A stretch of DNA of 64,000 bases from Cladopsammia gracilis (lineage: Eukaryota; Cnidaria; Anthozoa; Scleractinia; Dendrophylliidae). A program made the translations under genes and the position numbers. This document shows positions 1-7,600 of the stretch, in pieces; position 1 is the stretch's first letter, and every line of letters begins with the position of its first letter. The stretch lies in the NCBI GenBank assembly GCA_022457155.1, contig JAJGOT010000509.1, forward strand, positions 486,501-550,500, given 5' to 3'. The notes beneath the pieces are model-generated. The model ran no database searches. It saw only the letters and a program-made list of their open reading frames with translations, and had not been told where the DNA came from.

Positions 1-375
1 TTCATCATTGTATTGGCATTCTTTTTTCTTCCAGTCCAATTCGAGATCTTCATCCGCGAATAATTTATTCGCAATCATTCGACAAAGTTCATCAAAATCT
101 GGAACAACGATCTTGAATTTTTCAAACCATTCCTCATCCATTGGGAGTGAAGAAAAATCGATTTCGCGAGAAAGTTGTGAATCTTCCGCTTTTGGTTCGC
201 CGAGGAAGAATTTTTTCTTGTCCGACCTCCGGGTGATGGTTGAGTTTCCTTTTTTCAATGCATTTGTGATTGCGCAATTTGAGATTCCATATTCTTTTGC
301 CGCTGAATTGATGGAAGTGAAATTTTTGTTTTTTTTCCCATCGGAGATTGAAAAATGCGTTGCTGATTTCGACAT
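1..375 (-). CDS. HTH (NUMOD1-like) protein, partial at window edge
   Basis: Reading starts at an ATG on the minus strand at 375-373 and stays open for 125 codons to base 1, where the window cuts it. Residues about 14-50 (FTSINSAAKEYGISNCAITN and following) look like a NUMOD1-type helix-turn-helix module, ending in a basic RRSDKKKFF segment. The same module opens the gene at 4138-4626, so the two are paralogues in their N-terminal domains. After the module comes an acidic, unrecognised segment. The start is preceded by a pyrimidine tract with CTCC and then an A run, like the other genes of this element. The role is probably DNA binding, for replication or transcription control; that is inference from the fold alone. 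Confidence 0.7.
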   Translation of the reverse strand, partial: MSKSATHFSISDGKKNKNFTSINSAAKEYGISNCAITNALKKGNSTITRRSDKKKFFLGEPKAEDSQLSREIDFSSLPMDEEWFEKFKIVVPDFDELCRMIANKLFADEDLELDWKKKECQYNDE

Positions 376-435
376 TTTTTATGTGGAGAAAAAAAGGAAA
401 TAAAAAATTAAAATCCCATTTTATCTGGATAAAAC

Positions 436-443
436 TCAATTTT
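436..443 (-). promoter_or_regulatory. AAAATTGA motif 60 nt upstream of the HTH gene
   Basis: The minus strand reads AAAATTGA here, about 60 nt before the start codon of the gene at 1-375. This octamer is the established early-promoter motif of Mimivirus, found at a similar distance from starts. It recurs near 1166-1173 only because that stretch is a duplication. I did not find it before the other genes of the element, so coincidence in AT-rich DNA is possible. Confidence 0.3.
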
Positions 444-745
444 AGCCAATCATTTCTCCAATTTAGTCAACTGTGATTTAGATGAAATGGGCAGAAAGTT
501 TTCTTGAATTGCCATTTTCCGCTGATTTTCAGCGAAAGATTTTCATCCCCGGAGAGATTTTCATCTCAAAATCCGTTTTCAGGGAGATTTTTCATCCCAA
601 ATCCATTTTTGTGGGCGTTTTTTCGTTCTGAAATCTATTTTTTGGAGAGATTTTTCATCCCCCGGACATCCCTTCATTTATTAAATTTGGAAAAAAAATT
701 TGGAAAAAAATTTTCCTCCAAATAATATGGGAGGAATGCTCCGGA

Positions 746-1106
746 GGAAATTTCATTTCAAAATCAGTTTCCGGAGGATTTCATTTTCATTTTCCGGAGG
801 GATTTCAATTCAAATTCTGGAGGGGTTTTCATTTTCCGGAGGCATTTTCATTTTTCTGGAAGGCATTTTCTGCTCCAGAAAAATCCATTTTTCCGGAGGC
901 ATTTTCTGCTCCAGAAAAACTCATTTTTTTCCGGAGGCATTTTCATTTTCATTTTCCGGAGGGATTTCATTTTCATTTTCCGGAGGAATGTCAAATTCAA
1001 ATTCTGGGGGGGGGGGGGGGGTTTCATTTTCCGGAGGCATTTTCATTTTCATTTTCCGGAGGGATTTCATTTTCATTTTCAGGAGGGATTCCAAAATTCA
1101 ACAGTT
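746..1106. repeat. CCGGAGG-type degenerate repeat array
   Basis: Irregular repeats of TTTTCCGGAGGGATTTC and TTTTCATTTTCCGGAGG, with a 14-base G run near 1007-1021. The six-base palindrome TCCGGA recurs throughout. Long open frames across it are repeat artefacts. Confidence 0.8.
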
Positions 1107-1470
1107 TTTATGCGGAGAAAAGGGGAAAATAAAAAATTAAAATCCCATTTTATCTGGATAAAACTCAATTTTAGCCAATCATTTCTCCAATTTAGTTAAC
1201 TGAGTTTTAGCTGACGTGGGCAGAAAAATTTCTTGGCTTTGAATTTTCCGCTGATTTTCAGCGGAAGATTTTCAAACCCCGGAGAGATTTTCAATCCCCG
1301 GAGGATTTTCATCCCAAAATCCGTTTTTGGGGGTGATTTTTCATCACAAAATCCGTTTGGAGAGATTTTTCATCCCCCGAACATCCCTTCATTTATTAAA
1401 TTTGGAAAAAAAATTTGGAAAAAAATTTTCCTTCAAATAATATGGGAGGAATGCTCCGGCGAATTCAGGG

Positions 1471-2340
1471 GGTCAAATTCGTTTTTCTGGAGCAGATATT
1501 TTTTCCAGAATTTAAATTCATTTTTCTGGAACAGATATTTTTTCCAGAATTTAAATTCAAATTCATTTTTCTGGAACAGATATCTGCTCCAGAATTTAAA
1601 TTCAAATTCATTTTTCTGGAACAGATATCTGCTCCAGAATTTAAATTTAAATTCGTTTTTCTGGAGCAGATATTTTTTCCAGAATTTAAATTCGTTTTTC
1701 TGGAGCAGATATTTTTTCCAGAATTTAAATTTAAATTCGTTTTTCTGGAACAGATATTTTTTCCAGAATTTAAATTCATTTTTCTGGAACAGATATCTGC
1801 TCCAGAATTTAAATTCGTTTTTCTGGAACAGATATCTGCTCCAGAAAAATCACTGCTCCAGAATTTAAATTCGTTTTTCTGGAACAGATATCTGCTCCAG
1901 AATTTAAATTCATTTTTCTGGAACAGATATTTTTTCCAGAATTTAAATACATTTTTCTGGAACAGATATTTTTTCCAGAAAATTCAAATTCGTTTTTCTG
2001 GAGCAGATATTTTTTCCAGAATTTAAATTCATTTTTCTGGAACAGATATTTTTTCCAGAATTTAAATTCATTTTTCTGGAACAGATATCTGCTCCAGAAT
2101 TTAAATTCATTTTTCTGGAACAGATATCTGCTCCAGAAAAATCAAATACATTTTTCTGGAACAGATATTTTTTCCAGAAAATTCAAATTCGTTTTTCTGG
2201 AGCAGATATTTTTTCCAGAATTTAAATTCATTTTTCTGGAACAGATATTTTTTCCAGAATTTAATTACATTTTTCTGGAGCAGATATTTTTTCCAGAAAT
2301 CAAATTCATTTTCAAATTCATTTTCAAAATCATTTTCCGG
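1471..2340. repeat. Palindromic tandem array, EcoRV-centred (about 20 units)
   Basis: About twenty 36-45 bp units. Many carry the near-perfect palindrome CTGGAACAGATATCTGCTCC followed by AG (centre GATATC), joined by a second palindrome, AATTTAAATT. In other units the right half is replaced by TTTTTTCC, which weakens but keeps the hairpin. All frames stay open on both strands because of unit length, so no protein is called. It lies between gene groups of the PolB element, a position where replication origins or enhancer-like repeats occur in some DNA viruses (baculovirus hr regions are also arrays of imperfect palindromes). That function is inference. Confidence 0.85.
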
Positions 2341-2364
2341 AGCAAATGTACGTGGAAAATCTGC

Positions 2365-2880
2365 GCTCCAGAAAAATCCATTTTTTCCGGAAGGCATTTT
2401 CTGCTCCAGAAAAATCCATTTTTTCTGGAATAGATATCTGCTCCAGAAAAATCCATTTTTTCTGGAATAGATATCTGCTCCAGAAAAACTCATTTTTTTC
2501 TGGAATAGATATCTGCTCCAGAAAAATCCATTTTTTCCGGAAGGCATTTTCTGCTCCAGAAAAATCCATTTTTTCTGGAATAGATATCTGCTCCAGAAAA
2601 ATCCATTTTTTCCGGAAGGCATTTTCTGCTCCAGAAAAATCCATTTTTTCTGGAATAGATATCTGCTCCAGAAAAATCCATTTTTTCCGGAAGGCATTTT
2701 CTGCTCCAGAAAAATCCATTTTTTCCGGAAGGCATTTTCTGCTCCAGAAAAATCCATTTTTTTTCTGGAATAGATATCTGCTCCAGAAAAATCCATTTTT
2801 TCTGGAAGGCATTTTCTGCTCCAGAAAAATCCATTTTTTCCGGAAGGCATTTTCTGCTCCAGAAAATTCCATTTTTTCCG
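2365..2880. repeat. Second palindromic tandem array (about 14 units)
   Basis: Units of about 36-38 bp read GCTCCAGAAAAATCCATTTT then TTCYGGAA, followed by either GGCATTTTCT or TAGATATCT. Each unit holds a hairpin (TCCAGAAAAAT paired with ATTTTTTCTGGA). It is related to the first array but inverted in phase: here CTCCAG opens the hairpin, there CTGGA does. Long frames in it are repeat artefacts. Confidence 0.85.
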
Positions 2881-2992
2881 GAGGGGTTTTGAAATTCAAA
2901 ATGCATTTTTCCGGAGGGGATTCATTTTCATTTTCCGGAGTGGGTGGCAATTTCCCCTGAATGGATTTTGAAAATTTCCCCTGAGGAAAAAA

Positions 2993-3214
2993 ATGATTGG
3001 AAAGAAAATGCCTTCAAATTCAAATGCGAAAAGAAAAAAACTGAGTGAAAGTGACGACGAAATTGATTCCATTGACCTGCTGATGGAAAGCTATGTGAAT
3101 TTGGAAAAGTGGGTTGAAGAGATTGCCGCAGATATGAAAAAACAAACTGAATTGTTTGAGAAAATGATGACTGAATCAACTCATTGCAAATTCTGCGGAT
3201 CTGCACAAATCTGA
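2993..3214 (+). CDS. Small charged protein with C-terminal CxxC
   Basis: A 73-aa ORF starting at ATG 2993 (an alternative start is Met6 at 3008) directly after AGGAAAAAA, the A-run context shared with the other element genes. It begins basic (KRKK), has an acidic segment SESDDEIDSIDLL, then a helical, probably coiled-coil stretch, and ends with CKFCGSAQI, a single CxxC pair. I do not recognise a family. It ends 65 bp before the end of the convergent gene, with a perfect palindrome between them, which supports it as a real gene. Confidence 0.55.
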   Translation: MIGKKMPSNSNAKRKKLSESDDEIDSIDLLMESYVNLEKWVEEIAADMKKQTELFEKMMTESTHCKFCGSAQI

Positions 3215-3227
3215 AAAAAAGGTCTGC

Positions 3228-3254
3228 CTTTTCCAGAATTGAATTCTGGAAAAG
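3228..3254. terminator. Perfect palindrome between convergent genes
   Basis: CTTTTCCAGAATT and its exact reverse complement are separated by one G. It lies 14 nt past the stop of the 73-aa gene and 25 nt past the stop of the convergent 207-aa gene, so one hairpin could end both transcripts. The arm shares TTCCAGAATT with the array at 1471-2340. Mimivirus transcripts are known to end at such hairpins; applying that here is inference. Confidence 0.55.
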
Positions 3255-3278
3255 ATTTTCTCCCTGATCTCAGCGAGA

Positions 3279-3902
3279 TCAAACTTCATCGTCTTCATTC
3301 TTGTCCTCAAATTCATCGAATTCCGAGGCAGCTTCCACCTTTTCCTCCACCAAAACTTCATCCACGATGCATGTGATGGCTTTCAGATTTCCGCAGAAAA
3401 GGTGTTTGATTGAAAACACAACTTGCCCCCGGAGAGGAACGCCAATGAGTTCTTTTTGCCTCAGGATTGGTTTTTTCTTCCCATCGTCGCACAATTCCCA
3501 AAATCTGCAGGAGAAATCCGTGTGCTTGAGTTTGGAGGGATAAATCTTGGCATAAATCTTTTCCTGCTCGGATTTGTCGATTTTCACGAGAGTGAAATCT
3601 CCCTCCTGAAATCGAGCAAAAGACGGGGAAATCTCTTTGATTGCCTGCTTCTTTTTCATCGCAGCAGAGTTGAGATGTTTTTCCAGATTGTTGAAGAAAC
3701 TAATGAACTCGCTCGGAATATTGATGCCCATAGAAAACGATTCACCCTCATGAAGGAAAATCTTGAATTTGGTTTGGAGTTTCACTTTGAACCGTGAGTC
3801 CATGTGGAGGCAGGGGAGAAGACAGAAATTAATTTTTCCAGAAGATTTTTTCACGGGGTCTCCAAGTGAGCAGTTGGAGATGGATATTTTCTCGGGATTC
3901 AT
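3279..3902 (-). CDS. 207-aa acidic-tailed protein, possibly ssDNA-binding
   Basis: The start is taken at the ATG at 3902-3900, because it forms an ATGA overlap with the stop of the upstream gene and follows CCTCCCAAAAA; an in-frame ATG 45 nt upstream would lie inside that gene. The middle is a mixed, probably beta-rich domain (for example GQVVFSIKHLFCGNLKAITC). The C terminus is strongly acidic (EFDEFEDKNEDDEV). A compact domain plus acidic tail next to a DNA polymerase recalls phage and viral single-stranded DNA-binding proteins, but I see no diagnostic motif. The function is inference and could be another replication or structural role. Confidence 0.6.
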   Translation of the reverse strand: MNPEKISISNCSLGDPVKKSSGKINFCLLPCLHMDSRFKVKLQTKFKIFLHEGESFSMGINIPSEFISFFNNLEKHLNSAAMKKKQAIKEISPSFARFQEGDFTLVKIDKSEQEKIYAKIYPSKLKHTDFSCRFWELCDDGKKKPILRQKELIGVPLRGQVVFSIKHLFCGNLKAITCIVDEVLVEEKVEAASEFDEFEDKNEDDEV

Positions 3903-4114
3903 TTTTTGGGAGGAGATAAAAAATAAATTAAATCGTGAAAAATCCATTTTTCCATGAACTTGCGATCCTCTTCCAGTCGGACTGGGAGAAAACCAGTGGC
4001 CATGTCAACCGCTTTTTGAAAGTTTCTTTCTGCGTCACACGCTTTTTCCCAGTCCGTTTCCTCTTTGATTTTTTCAGCCTCTTTCTGAGGAGTGGATTTG
4101 TTTTCACTTGACAT
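3899..4114 (-). CDS. 71-aa charged helical protein
   Basis: The start ATG at 4114-4112 follows TTGGAGAAAAA. The product begins MSSENKSTPQKEAEKIKEE, is rich in K and E, and ends YFLSPPKK. It is the middle gene of a three-gene leftward cluster: it begins 23 nt after the stop of the HTH gene, and its TGA overlaps the next ATG by four bases (ATGA), a layout typical of translationally coupled genes in compact genomes. No family is recognised. Confidence 0.6.
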   Translation of the reverse strand: MSSENKSTPQKEAEKIKEETDWEKACDAERNFQKAVDMATGFLPVRLEEDRKFMEKWIFHDLIYFLSPPKK

Positions 4115-4137
4115 TTTTTCTCCAATGAAGAAAAAAT

Positions 4138-4626
4138 TCAAAAAGCATTTTGCAAATCCACAAGGGCGTCGTTCATCTCAGCCTGGCAGAGGTTATGATG
4201 TTTATAAAGCCCTTTTTTGGGGTGCGCGTGCATCGCCGTTTCCAATGCAGCTTTCTTTTTCATGAGATAGATGAATTCTTGCAATCTGGGAGAAACCCAA
4301 GTGACTTCGTGCGATTTTTCCCCTGAATCCAGAAAATGAGTTTTTTTCTTGCAGAGTTGATTGAAAAAAACTGTGCGTGATAACCCAAATCGTTCCCGAA
4401 TTTCCTCTGCGGTGAAAAAATCTCCCCCGTCAATCTGGATGAATGGTGAGTCTTCTTCCTCCCGAATCCAGAACACTTTTTGGTCGGTTCTTCTGGTATA
4501 TTTAGTGTTGCCCGATTTGAGAACTCGCAAAATCGTTTTGGAGGGAAGCCCCGTTTTTTCGCTGGCTTCTTTGAATGTGAAAAAAGTTTGTTTTTCTTTT
4601 CCTTCTTCCTGAATTGAAAACTTCAT
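4138..4626 (-). CDS. Double-HTH (NUMOD1-like) DNA-binding protein
   Basis: 162 aa. Residues about 14-50 (FFTFKEASEKTGLPSKTILR and following, ending RRTDQKVFW) match the module in the gene at 1-375 position for position: aromatic, Ala-rich helix, Gly turn, basic tail. A second HTH-like segment, FFTAEEIRERFGLSRTVFFN, lies at about 70-90. The C-terminal half is helical and basic with several His (HAHPKKGLYKHHN). It diverges from the polymerase gene across a 39-bp gap that must hold both promoters, so it may regulate that pair or serve in replication initiation. The fold assignment is moderately sure; the role is inference. Confidence 0.65.
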   Translation of the reverse strand: MKFSIQEEGKEKQTFFTFKEASEKTGLPSKTILRVLKSGNTKYTRRTDQKVFWIREEEDSPFIQIDGGDFFTAEEIRERFGLSRTVFFNQLCKKKTHFLDSGEKSHEVTWVSPRLQEFIYLMKKKAALETAMHAHPKKGLYKHHNLCQAEMNDALVDLQNAF

Positions 4627-4665
4627 TTTAAATGGGGAAAAAAGATTTTTTTTTCTCCATTAAAA
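4627..4665. promoter_or_regulatory. Divergent promoter/leader region
   Basis: These 39 bp separate the divergent starts of the HTH gene and the polymerase. Read towards the polymerase they are a T run, TCTCC, ATTAAAA, then ATG; read the other way, a T run, TCCCC, ATTTAAA, then ATG. Both arms match the leader shape of the other element genes (CTCCACATAAAAA-ATG, CTCCTCCCAAAAA-ATG, CCCCTGAGGAAAAAA-ATG). No room exists for a spaced TATA box and a long leader. Confidence 0.5.
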
Positions 4666-7600
4666 ATGTCTTTAGCTGCATGGCAATCATTTGCGCGATC
4701 GACAAATTTGCGAGGTTGGTCGCGATTGAAAAAAGATGAACTGGTGAAGTTTTTAGTTGAAAATCTTTGGCAAGGAGGGGGAAAAAATCAGCCAAAAACT
4801 CGAAAAAGACGAGCCAACCTAGATGACGAAAATCCAGAAATTAATGTGCCTTTTTTGATTCCGGAAAGAAGAATTGTTCCCCCCAGAGTCATTCCCAGAG
4901 CGATTGAAGAAAATGTAGATACGGTTATCGATTGGACAAATTGGTTGGAAAGTGTGGATGACGCGGATGTTCGGAGAAGAGCCAATCCCGCAGTGGAAAG
5001 ATTGAAAGAACAAGTCAGAAGATTGTGGGAACAGAGATTAGCCGTGGAAGAAGGGCAATCCGCTTTGCGAGGATTCGCGAGACAATTTTTTATTCAAGGA
5101 GATGATTCCATTTCTCCCCAAGAGTTTTTCCGGAGAGCAAGATGGTTGGTTCTCAGGCTCCTGCGAGAAAATCCACAAACAAGAGTGAAATGCGTTTTTA
5201 ATGTGGAAATGTCCCAAACAAATTTGGCTTCTGGGGAGGAAGTGATTGAAAATCCATTTTTCCATTCCCGGCAGAAAAGGAATTTGGGGAACAACCCAGA
5301 GATTCTGGATGAAATGGAAAGAGAAATGATTGAGAATCTGGAAAACTTCAATCGCAGGGGATCCAATTGGATGTTTGAAAGAGTTTTGCGTTTGGAAATT
5401 CATTTTGTGCGCTGGAACCCCCTGCGAGGATCTGGGTGGATTGAACTGCCTGCTGATTTGGCAAACAAGAAAGCCGTGATCAACATGCAAAATGAAGATG
5501 AGATGTGTTTCAAATGGTGCTTGGGCAGAGCCGCAAATATGGTCAAAGTTCATCCGGAAAGAATCACACCGACTTTGCGTGAACAAACAGAAGAGATGAA
5601 TTGGGATGGTTGCGAATTTCCCATGGCCGTGGAAAAAATCAAGTTTTTTGAGGCCAAAAATCCTGACATTTCAGTGAACGTTTTTGGCTGGAATGGATTT
5701 GTTTTTCCCCTGAGAATCACCAAGGAAGAAAGGGGACTTCATGTGGATTTGATTCTGCTGACAGAAGAATTCAAAACGCATTATTGTCTGGTGAAAAATT
5801 TCTCCCGCTTGGCAAGCTCTCAAGATTCACGAAATGGGCATGAAAGATTTTTCTGCAAAAGATGCCTCAATTCATTTCCCAGAGTGGAAAGTCTGGAGAA
5901 ACACAAAACCATTTGCGGAGATTTTGAAGCCGCGAGAATTGAACTTCCAGGAGGAACTTGTTCCTTCAAAAACTTCCCAAAAATGATGCATCTGCCTGTT
6001 GTTGGATATGCAGATTTTGAGTCAATTTTGAAACCGCTGGGGGGAACTCAAAAAACCCACGAGCATATTCCCTGCGGATTTGCGTTTCATCTCGTTTCCC
6101 CGTTTTTGCAAATGGAGCCTGTGTTGAAAAGAGCTGCAAATGAAAATGAAGAACTTCCCAAAGAGTTTATTCGGAAATTGATTTCCCGAGTGAGAGAAGC
6201 TCACTTGAATTTGCCGAAAAAGGAAATGATTCCCCTGACCAACCAAGAATGGAAATCATTTCGAGAAGCGGAGGTGTGCTGGCTGTGTCGAGAAGAATTT
6301 GGAGAAAAAAGTCTGTCCAAGGTGAGGGATCACTGTCACTTCTCAGGAAAATTCAGGGGAGCAGCGCATCAATCTTGCAACCTGAAGTTTCAAAGGCCAA
6401 AATTCACCCCTGTGTTTTTCCACAATCTCCAAAATTATGACGCGCATCTTTTTGTGCGAGCTTTGGGGACAATGGATGAAGTTTTGAGCGTGACATGCAT
6501 TCCCAACAACGAGGAGAAATATATTTCCTTCTCCCTAAAGTTTGAGTTGAAAAAAGAATGGAATGAGGAGAAAGGGAAAGAATTTTCAGTGAAACATGAA
6601 ATTCGATTTCTGGATTCCTTCAAATTCACGCTGGCAGGATTGGAATCGCTGGCAAAAAATCTCCCCAAAGAAGAATTGAAAGAAATCACCAGATTTTTTG
6701 GTGAGAAAAGTGATTTGATGCGGCGAAAAGGAGTCTTCCCCTATGAATTCATGGATGGGTTTGATAAGTTTGAGAAACAACTGCCAAAGAAAGCCGCTTT
6801 TTTCTCCCGATTAAATCAGGAAAAAGTCTCAGATGAAGATTTTGCCCATGCCCAGCGAGTCTGGGAAGAATTTGAAGTGAAAAATATGGGCGAATTTCAC
6901 GATCTTTATCTGAAAACGGATGTGCTGCTGCTTGCAGATGTCATGGAAAGTTTCAGAAAACTTTGCGAAGAAAACTATGAACTGGATCCCGCGCACTATT
7001 TTACCACCCCTGGGTTGGCTTGGGATGCAATGCTGAAAGTGACCGGAGTGAAGTTGGAACTTTTGAATGATGTGGAACAGTTGTTGATGTTTGAAAAAGG
7101 AATCAGGGGAGGAAACGCAAATGCATTCAAGCGATTTGCGAAAGCAAACAACCAATATATGAAAAATTTCAATCCAAAAGAGCCATCTCGTTTCCTGGTT
7201 TATTTGGACGCAAACAACCTTTATGGATGGGCCATGTCGCAGCCTCTTCCAGTTGGGAAATTCCAATGGATGAGCGAAGAAGATTTGCAAAACTGGGAAA
7301 AGTTTGTGAAAGAAGAAGGTCAAGGTTGCATTCTGGAAGTTGATCTCATTTATCCCCCAGAATTGCATGACGAGCATAATGATTTTCCCCTGGCTCCGGA
7401 AAAACTGGCGCTGGGTGGGATTGAAAAACTCACGCAAAATCTGAGGGACAAAGAAGGCATGGTTTTGCACGGTCGCAATCTGCAATTTTATCTTTCCCGG
7501 GGAATGAAGTTGAAAAAGATCAGGCGAGGAATCAAATTCGAAGAAGCACCTTTCATGAAATGTTATATTGACAAAAACACTGCCCTGAGATCCAAGGGAA

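Larger units (their letters stand above)
372..1465. repeat. Direct duplication of an intergenic region (372-745 and about 1107-1465)
   Basis: The two blocks share the same order: the leader of the leftward gene, a conserved AT-rich stretch with GCCAATCATTTCTCCAATTT, a small hairpin (CGCTGATTTTCAGCG; longer arms in the second copy at about 1245-1266), then TTTGGAAAAAAAATTTGG and ATGGGAGGAATGCTCCGG. In the second copy the start codon of the leftward gene is lost and the space between the blocks holds CCGGAGG repeats. It reads as a tandem duplication in which one gene copy was replaced by low-complexity DNA. Confidence 0.8.

Noticed and set aside
1471..2880. CRISPR array
   Set aside because: Units are contiguous and similar over their full length, without unique spacers, and the context is animal/viral DNA.
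1233..2960. Long open frames with repeats of FLEQI/FFPEF, NLNSGKNICSRK and similar on both strands
   Set aside because: They arise because the palindromic repeat units keep several frames open at once; no start context and no non-repeat sequence.
3903..3947. Upstream start of the acidic-tailed protein (MDFSRFNLFF...)
   Set aside because: It would overlap the previous gene by 49 bases, whereas the internal ATG gives the ATGA overlap and the A-run leader.
4115..4141. Upstream start of the 71-aa protein (MNFFFIGEK...)
   Set aside because: It would begin inside the stop of the preceding gene; the ATG at 4114 has the shared leader motif.
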